Assembly (NCBI GenBank): GCA_025352125.1
Contig: JANXTZ010000059.1
Location: forward strand, 1 to 42,216
Source: Deinococcales bacterium
Lineage (GTDB): Bacteria > Deinococcota > Deinococci > Deinococcales > JAAFIG01
DNA length: 42,216 bases
Reading direction: 5' to 3'
In this document: positions 23,171 through 31,285 of the stretch, one piece after another
How positions within the stretch are numbered: position 1 is the stretch's first letter
Layout: every line of letters begins with the position of its first letter
Program-made: the position numbers and the translations under genes
The notes under the pieces: generated by a model
Told to the model about the DNA's origin: nothing
The model's input: only the letters and a program-made list of their open reading frames with translations
Databases searched by the model: none

Positions 23171-24010
23171 TTACTTACAAGGTGCAGCCTCATCGTCAAA
23201 TGTCCCTGTGACTGGACTACCCTCGTCGCTCGAGGTCACAATCACATCATTCGTTTCGAGGTTGTACTCGAGTCTCTCCCCTACCACCTCAGAACCATCC
23301 GCCCCCGTTGACCGCGCCGGTTTCCCCTCGAGAATCGCACGGTTTTTCTTGTCGTCATATTCCACCCGGTCGGCGCTCGATTCGCGGCACTTGGATTTGA
23401 GAATCACTTTCCCCTCTAGAAAAGTCTTTTCTTCGTCCACATTGATCGTGATTTTCTCGCTGTTGCCCCTCAGCACATCGCCGCTGTCCTGAGGGCGTTC
23501 AAAGACAATCGGACCCGCAATGATTGCCACACCTGTTTCCTGACTGTAATCGAGCCTCGAGCCAGTCAGTTTGGTTTTGCCTTGCGTGACAAAAACCGTG
23601 TTTGGTTTGGGGTCTGGTTTGACAATCGGAAAACAGGTGTCGTTTGAGTCAGGTTGACGCTCTACCGTTCCGCTGTAAGCCTCGAGTTGACCATCGCCAT
23701 TTTCTTTCTTGGCAGCAACCACCACTTGTGCTTTAATAATGTTCTTGTCAACGGTCACATGAACCGAATACGGCGCTTCATCGACATAGACGCTACGGGT
23801 AACGCGTTCAATGTCTTCGTCTTTGGGTAGGCAATCGATGACCAGTCCTTTGTCGTCGGGACCGTACTTGATGGCAACAATGGTTTTATCATTGCGCTCC
23901 AATGTAAGTGTTGGAGGGAAAGGGGTAGCCGGAATTTCGGGGTCAAATTGCGCCAAAGCAACGACCCCGAAAACCATGAACAAAAACGCGATTTTACTTA
24001 TCGCTTGCAC
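23171..24010 (-). CDS. LptA/OstA-like periplasmic protein, copy 2
   Basis: From GTG 24010 the protein has 279 residues with a signal peptide (SKIAFLFMVFGVVALAQ). Its second half repeats the OstA beta-jellyroll unit: TKLTGSRLDYSQETGVAIIAGPIVFERP, LRGNSEKITINVDEEKTFLEGKVIL, ADRVEYDDKKNRAILEG and GERLEYNLETNDVIV. LptA proteins build the periplasmic bridge that carries lipopolysaccharide to the outer membrane; the cargo here is unknown. Three Cys are present in the mature part. The start is uncertain: GTG 24010 overlaps the upstream gene by 17 bp, and ATG 23983 would shorten the signal peptide. Confidence 0.7.
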   Translation of the reverse strand: MQAISKIAFLFMVFGVVALAQFDPEIPATPFPPTLTLERNDKTIVAIKYGPDDKGLVIDCLPKDEDIERVTRSVYVDEAPYSVHVTVDKNIIKAQVVVAAKKENGDGQLEAYSGTVERQPDSNDTCFPIVKPDPKPNTVFVTQGKTKLTGSRLDYSQETGVAIIAGPIVFERPQDSGDVLRGNSEKITINVDEEKTFLEGKVILKSKCRESSADRVEYDDKKNRAILEGKPARSTGADGSEVVGERLEYNLETNDVIVTSSDEGSPVTGTFDDEAAPCK

Positions 24011-24887
24011 ATTTGAACTTTTCAAACGGAATTTTAAACGGCGTTCCCTGGCGCTCAATTTGATTCTTTTTGGTGTAATTGATAATTGTACCGCCACTGA
24101 CTGTCGCACCAGATTTTTTATTGACATTTTTGGCTGGAATGTTCTTTGCCACATTGCCAACAACCCAGGCGGTATCTTTATCGTCATCATAATACAAAGC
24201 GTCGCCAGTGGTTGTATTTTCTCCAGATACCAGTGTGACACCGCCCACAGCAACCAACGTATTCGTTTCGGTCAACACTCGAGCCTCCTTGGCGGTAATC
24301 ACCAGTTTGGGATCGCCCACTTTTTTGGGTTCGCGCACCAAGGTCACGGTTTTAGAATCGGTCAAGCACCCCAAGTTCTGTTCTTCGTCAAACACAACCT
24401 TGTTCGAGGTTGCGGACTGCTTACCGTTGACCAGTTTCACGCTACCCTCAGAGGTGGAGATGTTCGTATCCACATCAAAGGTCGCTTTGAGTGCAGTAAT
24501 AAAAACATCGTCCTCGCCAGCTTTTGCCGGTTTTTGCACAATGTTGGTTGGACCCGCCAGAACACCCAAACCGGTTTCTTCCTTGTATTCGAGCGTCGGT
24601 CCTTTGGCTGTCAAACGACCTCGAGTAGCGGTAACGCCGCCTGTAAAATTCGCGGTGCGTTTGCCATCAGCTTGTGACATATCAACGCCTTCTGGGGCTG
24701 ACAGTGTAGCTTTTTGAGAATTGAGCAAAAGCTTTTGTACGGTGCCTTTCACATTTCCTGTATATTCAAACGGTCCAGTTCGCAAATTTCCTGTACGATT
24801 ATCAGCTTCGACAATTATTGTTCTTGATCCTGCTGCGAAACCGATTGTTGTTACCAAACCAATTAGAATAATTAATCGCTTTTTCAT
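23994..24887 (-). CDS. LptA/OstA-like periplasmic protein, copy 1
   Basis: The 297-residue protein has a signal peptide (MKKRLIILIGLVTTIGFAAG). The mature part consists of repeating strands with OstA-type phrases: GPFEYTGNVKGTVQKLLLNSQKATL, RTANFTGGVTATRGRLTAKGPTLEYKEETGLGVLAGP, TNISTSEGSVKLVNGKQSATSNKVVFDEEQ and TLVAVGGVTLVSGENTTTGDALYYDDDKD. This suggests a long LptA-like beta-jellyroll bridge. Start at ATG 24887 follows AAAGGAG and overlaps the LptC-like stop (ATGA at 24884-24887). It probably evolved with its downstream neighbour by duplication and they may stack end to end. Confidence 0.75.
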   Translation of the reverse strand: MKKRLIILIGLVTTIGFAAGSRTIIVEADNRTGNLRTGPFEYTGNVKGTVQKLLLNSQKATLSAPEGVDMSQADGKRTANFTGGVTATRGRLTAKGPTLEYKEETGLGVLAGPTNIVQKPAKAGEDDVFITALKATFDVDTNISTSEGSVKLVNGKQSATSNKVVFDEEQNLGCLTDSKTVTLVREPKKVGDPKLVITAKEARVLTETNTLVAVGGVTLVSGENTTTGDALYYDDDKDTAWVVGNVAKNIPAKNVNKKSGATVSGGTIINYTKKNQIERQGTPFKIPFEKFKCASDK

Positions 24888-25522
24888 TGGGACTCCTTTA
24901 ACAGCTTTCCATTCACGCAAGATTCCTTGCCTCCCTGTACATATTCATCATGAGGGTGTTGAAGATTAAATTGTTGCTCGAGATCAAATGATGCTGACAT
25001 TGGACCGCCTTTTGAATGTGTGTTTGGACCTCTAACATCAGCAAAAGATGCTTGATATCCGCTGTCCTGATTTATCATCACCATATTTCCAGTTTTTTGT
25101 CCCAATTTCACCGTCCAACAACCTTTGGGAATATACACTTCAGCAATCTGGGTACTCAAGTTATCGTTTGAATCAATCGTGATCATGTCAGATTTGAGAA
25201 TAAGATCGAGTTTTCCTTTTACCAGCCTCTGCCCTTCACTTAGTTTCGTCGCCACGCTCGAGCGGGATTCGGGATTGTATTTCACAACGCCTGCTTTAAA
25301 AGTCCATTTCGCGTTCGGGTCTGCGGCGGGATACAACACCAAGTCCACGTTCTCGAGCGTCACCTCACCCAACGGAGGTTTGGCAGAGCTTGGCAGGAAA
25401 CTGAGTACCAAGCCAACAAGAATTAGGATTCCGAGAGCGATTAGGGAAACTCGAGCCACACGCAGAATATCGCGCTTTAAGGCGTGAGAAGCGTGAAGCG
25501 CGGCGAAAACTTCATGGAGCAA
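24884..25522 (-). CDS. LptC-like membrane-anchored envelope transport protein
   Basis: The 212-residue product has one N-terminal membrane helix (VSLIALGILILVGLVLSFL, about residues 25-43) followed by a beta-rich periplasmic domain with VTLENVDLVLYPAADPNAKWTFKAGVVKYNPES and KSDMITIDSNDNL, the LptC layout. LptC takes lipid from the LptBFG extractor to LptA. It overlaps the first LptA-like gene by 4 bp, so the three genes form one transcription and translation unit. The start codon is uncertain: TTG 25522 is the first in frame and no ribosome site or leaderless hexamer was found. Confidence 0.68.
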   Translation of the reverse strand: MLHEVFAALHASHALKRDILRVARVSLIALGILILVGLVLSFLPSSAKPPLGEVTLENVDLVLYPAADPNAKWTFKAGVVKYNPESRSSVATKLSEGQRLVKGKLDLILKSDMITIDSNDNLSTQIAEVYIPKGCWTVKLGQKTGNMVMINQDSGYQASFADVRGPNTHSKGGPMSASFDLEQQFNLQHPHDEYVQGGKESCVNGKLLKESQ

Positions 25523-25580
25523 AGCAGAACGAGGCTCTCATCATTGCAACCCATGCCAGGGTTTTAAACTCGAGGATTGG

Positions 25581-25586
25581 TATTCT
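25581..25586 (+). promoter_or_regulatory. Leaderless -10 element of the TatD gene
   Basis: TATTCT ends 7 nt before ATG 25594. No Shine-Dalgarno is present. Confidence 0.6.
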
Positions 25587-25593
25587 ACGGGTC

Positions 25594-26358
25594 ATGATCG
25601 ACACGCATTGCCATTTGTATTCCGTGGAAAACCCATTAGAGGCGGCTCGAGCGCCTGGTCTGAACGCGCTGGTCGTCATTGGTCACACGCCAGATTATGC
25701 CAGAGATGCGTTAAAACTCAGCCGAGAACTCGAGCAAGTTTTTGTGACGGTGGGTTTGCATCCTTGCGACGCGAATTTGTTCAGTACCGAGACGAAAACC
25801 GATCTCGAGGAATTGATGCTACAGCCAAAAGTGGTCGGCATTGGCGAGTCTGGCATCGATTATTACTGGGATGCCGCGCCAAAAAACCTGCAACTCGAAA
25901 GCCTCAACTGGCAACTCGAGTGTGCCAGAAAGCTGGACAAACCGATTGTGATTCACACGCGGGACAAGGACAATTCTCGGCAAGCGTTCGCAGATTGTGC
26001 CGTGGAGTTGAAGAACGCAGGCTGGAATAAGGGCATCTTGCATTGTTTCGCGGGTGATAATGGGCTTCTCGAGACTGGGCTTGAACTTGGATTTCACGTG
26101 TCTTTCGCTGGAAACTTAACCTATAAAAATGCTCAGGTCATTCGTGACGCTGCCGCCATAGTGCCACTCGAGCGATTGCTGGTCGAAACGGACGCACCTT
26201 ACCTTGCACCCATGCCATACCGAGGCAAACGAAACACGCCAGCGTATGTTCGCTTCACGCTCGAAAAATTGGCAGAAATTCGGGGTTTGAGCTTTGAAGA
26301 GTTGGAACGTGTTACAGAATCCAACTCGAGGTTGGTCTATCAAATTTCTCAGGATTGA
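25594..26358 (+). CDS. TatD family metal-dependent deoxyribonuclease
   Basis: The 254-residue cytoplasmic protein is of the amidohydrolase-fold TatD family, which acts as Mg2+/Mn2+-dependent 3'-5' DNase in other bacteria. It has the metal-binding DTHCHL (residues 3-8), GESGIDYYWD, the HTRD and HCFAG segments and the closing VETDAPYLAPMPYRGKRNTPAYV. Typical TatD length is 250-265 residues. It stands between the divergent Lpt-like genes and the MFS gene, and starts as a leaderless transcript. Confidence 0.9.
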   Translation: MIDTHCHLYSVENPLEAARAPGLNALVVIGHTPDYARDALKLSRELEQVFVTVGLHPCDANLFSTETKTDLEELMLQPKVVGIGESGIDYYWDAAPKNLQLESLNWQLECARKLDKPIVIHTRDKDNSRQAFADCAVELKNAGWNKGILHCFAGDNGLLETGLELGFHVSFAGNLTYKNAQVIRDAAAIVPLERLLVETDAPYLAPMPYRGKRNTPAYVRFTLEKLAEIRGLSFEELERVTESNSRLVYQISQD

Positions 26359-26388
26359 ATAACCAACCGAAAAGCAGTTAAAATTGTG

Positions 26389-26417
26389 TTTACCGTGAAG
26401 ATTTACAAAGCTATACC
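26389..26417 (+). promoter_or_regulatory. Promoter of the MFS transporter gene
   Basis: TTTACC (26389-26394), a 17-bp spacer and TATACC (26412-26417) precede ATG 26433. The implied leader is only about 8-10 nt with no Shine-Dalgarno. Confidence 0.5.
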
Positions 26418-26432
26418 CTCGAGTCTGAAAAC

Positions 26433-27668
26433 ATGACCTCCACCAAAAACCAGGGTTTTCGCGCCAACCTCGAGTTGTTCAAAAATCGAGACTTTGCCAT
26501 TGTCTGGGCTGGTTTTACGTTTTCAGGTTTGGGCGATTCGATTTATTACATTGCTCGCATAGTCCTGATCATCAAATTGACGGGTTCGGCATTGGCAGTT
26601 GGTGGCATGACCATCTTTGGTATTTTGCCAACAATCTTGATGAGCTTGACCGGCGGCGCTCTGGCAGACCGTTTAAACCGTCAAAAACTGGTGGTGTGGT
26701 CCAATTTTGCTCGAGGGTTGATCATGATGGTATTGGCTTGGCTGATTTACGCGGGCTTGGTGCAATACTGGCATCTGTACATTGTGGCGTTTATCAACAA
26801 TTCGTTTTACGCCATTTCAAACCCCGCCTTCGATGCCATGCTGCCAAGTGTGGTGCAAACCGATCAGCTCAAAAGTGCTTATTCTTCGTTCAGCATTGGC
26901 AGCAATTTTGCGCAAATTGCTGGACCCGCGCTGGCAAGTTTGCTGGTGGTGACTGCCGGAACGGCTGGAGCCATCTTTTTTAATGGTTTGTCGTTCTTTG
27001 GCATGACGCTGGCGTTGATGTTCATTCGCTCTAACATTACCAGCGCCAAAACGTCACAGAAATCTTCGGGAATGCTCAACGACGTTGTTGAGGGTTGGCG
27101 TTACGCCCGCAAGAACAACGCGCTCATGATTTATTTAATCTCAATTGCCTTTTTCAATCTCCTCGGTCCATCTATTATTGTTGGGCTTCCATTTTACGTC
27201 ACCAAAATCCTCAAGATTGACTTTAGTTGGTACGGTTCAACCGTTGTTGCTGTTAATATTGGGGTTATTTTGGGCAGTTTACTTGCCTCCGTTTTTACCA
27301 TCAAACGTCGAGGCTTGCTGGTTTCCTTGGGTTATGTGGTGATTGGTTTTGCAATTTCTGGCATATTTGGCTTTTCAGGCTCGATTTGGCTCGTTATCAT
27401 TGGAATGGTTTTTATCAACATTGTTTTGGGTCTGATTAACGTTTTTATGCCAACGTGGGTTCAATTAACCGTAACCGACGAATACCGTGGACGCGTTTTT
27501 AGCATCATGAGCATGATTTCATATAGCCTCAGTCCATTTGGCTTTGCAATCATCGGATTTTTACTGGATCGATTTGATGCCAACATCGTCATCGCCATTT
27601 CAGGACTCGGAATCGTGTTGATCGGAGCTTGGATGTTCAGCCAAAAAGACTTGCGCGAACTGCGTTGA
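26433..27668 (+). CDS. Major facilitator superfamily transporter (EntS-like exporter)
   Basis: The 411-residue inner-membrane protein has about 12 hydrophobic helices in two halves. The MFS signature after helix 2 reads GGALADRLNRQKLVVWSN, and TDEYRGRVFSIMSMISYSLSPFG lies in the second half, as in the MFS_3 group that includes the enterobactin exporter EntS and macrolide exporters. Substrate unknown. No partner gene suggests a role; TatD lies upstream and anmK downstream, each with its own promoter signal. Confidence 0.82.
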   Translation: MTSTKNQGFRANLELFKNRDFAIVWAGFTFSGLGDSIYYIARIVLIIKLTGSALAVGGMTIFGILPTILMSLTGGALADRLNRQKLVVWSNFARGLIMMVLAWLIYAGLVQYWHLYIVAFINNSFYAISNPAFDAMLPSVVQTDQLKSAYSSFSIGSNFAQIAGPALASLLVVTAGTAGAIFFNGLSFFGMTLALMFIRSNITSAKTSQKSSGMLNDVVEGWRYARKNNALMIYLISIAFFNLLGPSIIVGLPFYVTKILKIDFSWYGSTVVAVNIGVILGSLLASVFTIKRRGLLVSLGYVVIGFAISGIFGFSGSIWLVIIGMVFINIVLGLINVFMPTWVQLTVTDEYRGRVFSIMSMISYSLSPFGFAIIGFLLDRFDANIVIAISGLGIVLIGAWMFSQKDLRELR

Positions 27669-27679
27669 TCACAGCAAGT

Positions 27680-27685
27680 TAAACT
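27680..27685 (+). promoter_or_regulatory. Leaderless -10 element of anmK
   Basis: TAAACT ends 6 nt before ATG 27692, with no Shine-Dalgarno. Confidence 0.55.
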
Positions 27686-27691
27686 GGTCTC

Positions 27692-28861
27692 ATGTCCAAA
27701 AAAAGGCGAATTCTTGGCTTGATGAGCGGAACCAGCGCCGACGGTGTTGACGCCGTGCTGCTCGAGCTTCCAGCTTATTTCCCAAAACTTGGCGAGAACA
27801 GTTCTCCCCCATTGCTGTCACAAGCCATCCCACGTGGGCGAGTGCTCGAGCATCAATACACGCCATACCCCGACGACATTCGTGCCGTGGTGCTCGAGGC
27901 GATGAGTGGAGATTTGAAAACCAGCAGTCTGGCGCAACTTCATTTCGCACTGGGTGAGGTTTACGCCCAGGCTGCCAAACCATTCTCGAGCAGCGCGGGT
28001 TTGATTGCCAGTCACGGGCAGACCGTGTTTCACATTCCAAGACTTGATGAAGGCAGGGGTTGGCACACCCGAGCGAGCCTGCAAATTGGTGAGGCGGCAT
28101 TGATCGCTGAAATGACACGGCTACCCGTGATCTCTGACTTTCGCACGGCAGACTTGGCTGCCGGAGGGCAAGCCGCGCCGCTCGTGCCGTTTGCAGATCG
28201 GGTGCTGTTTGCCGAACACGGCATCAAACGCGCCATTCACAACCTTGGCGGCATTTCCAACGTCACGTATTTGCCTGGACTCGAGGTGGAAGATGTAATT
28301 GCATTTGACACTGGTCCCGCCAATTGCTTGATTGACGAAGCTGTGGGCAAACTTGGGCACCGCTACGACAAGGACGGACTGATTGCCGCCACCGGACGCC
28401 GCGAAACCCGGTTGCTCGAGGTCTGGTTGCAAGACCCTTACCTGCAATTGTCACCACCCAAAAGCACGGGGCGCGAAGTCTGGAACCTCGAGAAACTCCA
28501 GGGCGTGTTTGAACTCGAACCCAAAGACATTGTCTCGAGCGTGACCGCATTCTCGGCACGAACCATCACGGACGCGTACCATAAATTTATTCTTGGGCAC
28601 GGGTTGGATGAGGTGATTGTGGCTGGCGGCGGCGCGTTCAACCCAGTTTTGATGAACCTGATGCGTCAAGGTTTGGCTGGCGTGCGGGTTTTGACGCTCG
28701 AGGAAAGTCAATTTGCCGAGTTTGGCTTCAACAGTTCGACCCGTGAAGCCGCAGCGTTCGCATTGCTTGGCTATTACGCCTTTCAAGGTTGGACGAATAC
28801 CCTGCCGCACACCACGGGCGCGACTCGAGCGGTGATTGCAGGCAAACTTTCCCGACCTTGA
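27692..28861 (+). CDS. anmK: Anhydro-N-acetylmuramic acid kinase
   Basis: The 389-residue cytosolic enzyme converts 1,6-anhydro-MurNAc from recycled peptidoglycan to MurNAc 6-phosphate with ATP. Evidence is the N-terminal GLMSGTSADGVDAV (residues 9-22), SHGQTVFHIP, SDFRTADLAAGGQGAPLVPFAD-like (here GGQAAPLVPFADRVLF), NLGGISNVTYLP, FDTGPANCLID and VAGGGAFNP. The length is usual for AnmK. The presence of this enzyme implies that cell-wall muropeptides are recycled. Confidence 0.95.
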   Translation: MSKKRRILGLMSGTSADGVDAVLLELPAYFPKLGENSSPPLLSQAIPRGRVLEHQYTPYPDDIRAVVLEAMSGDLKTSSLAQLHFALGEVYAQAAKPFSSSAGLIASHGQTVFHIPRLDEGRGWHTRASLQIGEAALIAEMTRLPVISDFRTADLAAGGQAAPLVPFADRVLFAEHGIKRAIHNLGGISNVTYLPGLEVEDVIAFDTGPANCLIDEAVGKLGHRYDKDGLIAATGRRETRLLEVWLQDPYLQLSPPKSTGREVWNLEKLQGVFELEPKDIVSSVTAFSARTITDAYHKFILGHGLDEVIVAGGGAFNPVLMNLMRQGLAGVRVLTLEESQFAEFGFNSSTREAAAFALLGYYAFQGWTNTLPHTTGATRAVIAGKLSRP

Positions 28862-28914
28862 ATATCTTTGACGGTTGGTTCTGAAGTTTTTAATTGCCCG
28901 CCGCCTTCACCTGT

Positions 28915-28920
28915 TAAACT
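28915..28920 (+). promoter_or_regulatory. Leaderless -10 element of the ABC exporter gene
   Basis: TAAACT ends 6 nt before GTG 28927, with no Shine-Dalgarno. Confidence 0.55.
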
Positions 28921-28926
28921 CGAGGC

Positions 28927-30657
28927 GTGCAATTGTTTTCTCTCCTTCGCCCCGAATGGCGCTTGTTTGTTCTCGGCACGTTTTTTTCTTTTGTCACAGG
29001 TTTCGCCACACCGTTGCTGCCCACCGTTGTGGTGCAGCCGCTTTTTAGGGATGTGATTGAAAAGCAACATTACGGCTTGATCTCGAGCGTGCTTGTCAAG
29101 GGCGCGTTGCTGTTGGTGCTGAGCATCGTCGGGTTTTACATCCAAAACACGCTATTCGCGCTGGGTGGGGCAACATTCGCGTCTCGGGTTCGGGGCAAAG
29201 TCTTTGAATCGATGCTGGCGGCATCACCGCTCGAGCAGAAAAATAACGCCGATGGCGCGGGTTTCTCGAGCGGTGGTCGGACGGCAAGGCTCAGTCTGGA
29301 CATTCGGGAGTTCGAGAATTTTTTGACCTTTGAATTGCCGCTCGTGACGGGTCAGGGTTTGACGGTGATCGTGGCTTTTGCGACGTTGTTTGTGCAAAAT
29401 GCACGACTTACTTTTGGTTTGTTGCTGGTCATTTTGCCACTTGGCATTTTGTACTCGTTGGTTGGTAAACGAATTCAAAAAGCTTTTGAAGGCACGCAAA
29501 ACGCTGCCGAACGCGCCACCAGTGCCATGAGTGAAAGTCTGGCAAAACTCGAGGTGATCAAGGCGTTCAGGCTCGAGAAAGCCATGCAAGATCGATTTGG
29601 GGTGCAAAATGATGCACAGACCAAAGCCACCTTGCGCCGAAGTTTCTGGTCGAACATGCACTCGCCAATTTCGCAGTTGACCGTGGGGGTTGGCGTTGGC
29701 ACGTTGGTGCTGTTTGCGTTGGGCGAAATTCAGAGCCAGCAAATGACGGGTGCCTCGCTGATAACCTACTTGACAAGCATGGTCATTTTGATCGGACCGT
29801 TGCAACTTTTTGCGTACTCCTACTCGAGACTGAGCGCCATGCGTGACCCCGCCCAAAGCATTTCGGCTGCGATGCAAACCACTCCAGAACCAGAAACGGG
29901 CAAGCTCGAGAAACCGAGCATGGGCTGGACTGGTGCGGTTGGTTTTGAAAATGTGAATGTGCGTTACCCTGGCGCGGAAAACCTGGCGCTCGAGAACCTG
30001 AGTTTGCGACTCGAGCCTGGTGAGATGCTGGGCGTGGTCGGCGCGAGCGGCGGCGGGAAGACCACCTTGACAAGGTTGTTGCTTCGTCTCCTCGAACCTG
30101 AAGCGGGCTGCATCAAGCTGGACGGTCAGAACATGCGAGATTTCACACGGGCTGCGTCAAGGGCAGCCATTGCGCTCGTGCCGCAACAACCAGGGCTTTT
30201 TGCCATGAGCATCCGCGAGAATCTGTGTCTCGCCAAGCCTGACGCGACAGATGCCGAACTCTGGCTTTCAATTGAACAGGCAGGTTTGAAGCTCGAGATT
30301 CAACATTTACCGGCAAAACTCGAGACGATGCTTGGCGAGGGCGGTTCAGGGCTTTCAGGCGGGCAGCAGCAGCGCCTTGCCATCGCTCGAGCCTTGGTGA
30401 GTGGTGCGCCAATCCTGATTCTGGACGAACCGACCGCCGCGTTAGATGGTCATTCTGAAGCCTTGGTGCGCGAATCGCTCGAGAATCTGCACGGTTTGAG
30501 AACGGTTTTGATCATCGCGCACCGTTTGAGCACCATCGAAAAGGCAGACAGAATCGTGGTGCTCGAGAAAGGACACATCATTGAGGAGGGCACACACTCG
30601 GGTTTGCTGGTGGCACAGGGCGCATACCGTGCACTCGTGGAATCCTCGCAGGGGTGA
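28927..30657 (+). CDS. ABC exporter with fused membrane and ATPase domains (MsbA/LmrA type)
   Basis: The 576-residue half-transporter has a type IV exporter membrane domain of six helices (about residues 10-300) and an ATPase domain with Walker A GASGGGKTTL (about 372), the Q-loop VPQQPGLFAMSIRENL, signature GLSGGQQQRLAIARAL (about 475), Walker B LILDEPTAALD and the H-loop IAHRLST. It acts as a homodimer or heterodimer exporting lipids, drugs or peptides; the substrate is unknown. Start GTG 28927 fits the leaderless pattern. It ends one base before the stop of the convergent toxin gene. Confidence 0.9.
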   Translation: MQLFSLLRPEWRLFVLGTFFSFVTGFATPLLPTVVVQPLFRDVIEKQHYGLISSVLVKGALLLVLSIVGFYIQNTLFALGGATFASRVRGKVFESMLAASPLEQKNNADGAGFSSGGRTARLSLDIREFENFLTFELPLVTGQGLTVIVAFATLFVQNARLTFGLLLVILPLGILYSLVGKRIQKAFEGTQNAAERATSAMSESLAKLEVIKAFRLEKAMQDRFGVQNDAQTKATLRRSFWSNMHSPISQLTVGVGVGTLVLFALGEIQSQQMTGASLITYLTSMVILIGPLQLFAYSYSRLSAMRDPAQSISAAMQTTPEPETGKLEKPSMGWTGAVGFENVNVRYPGAENLALENLSLRLEPGEMLGVVGASGGGKTTLTRLLLRLLEPEAGCIKLDGQNMRDFTRAASRAAIALVPQQPGLFAMSIRENLCLAKPDATDAELWLSIEQAGLKLEIQHLPAKLETMLGEGGSGLSGGQQQRLAIARALVSGAPILILDEPTAALDGHSEALVRESLENLHGLRTVLIIAHRLSTIEKADRIVVLEKGHIIEEGTHSGLLVAQGAYRALVESSQG

Positions 30658-30658
30658 T

Positions 30659-30991
30659 TTATAAATCAAGGTGGATTCTTAATTTCTCGTTGATTTCAAG
30701 CACCAAATCTGAAGTTACGCTTCCCAAATACGCGCCAAGTCTGGTTCTGTTCATGCCACGCAAGTAATTTAACTGCACCTTACTGACCTTGAGCAACCCG
30801 CATGACCCTAGCGGGAGCAACACGTCAAAAGGGTACAGTCGCGTCACGTTTGTGGTCAATGGTGCAAGCATTAAGTGCGGTAAACGTTCATTCGCGGCAT
30901 TGTTGGTCAGAATTAAACCAGGTCTGGAATGGGCTGGCTCTCCAGAAACGCTGGGTTCCCAGTTGACCGAATAAATATCGCCGCGTTTCAT
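30659..30991 (-). CDS. MazF/PemK-type endoribonuclease toxin
   Basis: The 110-residue protein begins MKRGDIYSVNWEP and continues with SRPGLILTNNAANE, the conserved core of the MazF/PemK fold, and LMLAPLTTNV. Family members cut mRNA at short motifs and are held inactive by a partner antitoxin. The ATG overlaps the antitoxin stop by 4 bp (ATGA, 30988-30991). An open frame extends 11 codons upstream but lies within the antitoxin gene. The gene meets the convergent ABC exporter with 1 bp between stop codons. Confidence 0.88.
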   Translation of the reverse strand: MKRGDIYSVNWEPSVSGEPAHSRPGLILTNNAANERLPHLMLAPLTTNVTRLYPFDVLLPLGSCGLLKVSKVQLNYLRGMNRTRLGAYLGSVTSDLVLEINEKLRIHLDL

Positions 30992-31233
30992 TGTTTTCTT
31001 TCGAGCATGGGGGCTTCCAGCCAAGTTTGAGCGTCAATTTGCATCTCTTTGAAGTTTGCGAAATCGTTGGCAAATTGCTCATACCCAGCAATCAACATTT
31101 CGCGTTTTAAGGCGTTGGCAGCATGTTCGATGGTGGCACTAAAATTGGGGAGTTGATGGTCACGTTGAAAATTCTCGAGGAACGAATTGACCTCGTGAGA
31201 TAAGGATACATGTTTTCTATGGGTTTCATTCAT
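30988..31233 (-). CDS. Antitoxin partner of the MazF-type toxin
   Basis: The 81-residue protein has an N-terminal basic region (THRKHVSLSHEVNSFLENFQRDH) that could form a ribbon-helix-helix DNA-binding unit and a more acidic, aromatic C-terminus (FANFKEMQIDAQTWLEAP) suited to binding the toxin. It resembles MazE-type or other ribbon-helix-helix antitoxins only loosely; the assignment rests mainly on its coupling to the toxin. ATG 31233 is 6 nt after TAAAAT, so it is leaderless; a TTG two codons earlier is the alternative. Confidence 0.75.
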   Translation of the reverse strand: MNETHRKHVSLSHEVNSFLENFQRDHQLPNFSATIEHAANALKREMLIAGYEQFANDFANFKEMQIDAQTWLEAPMLERKQ

Positions 31234-31239
31234 GTGCAA

Positions 31240-31245
31240 ATTTTA
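31240..31245 (-). promoter_or_regulatory. Leaderless -10 element of the toxin-antitoxin operon
   Basis: On the minus strand TAAAAT ends 6 nt before ATG 31233, in the 52-bp gap to the MMPL gene. Confidence 0.6.
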
Positions 31246-31285
31246 GCACATGATTAATGTGTTTAGCTGTGAAAGATTACCATAT

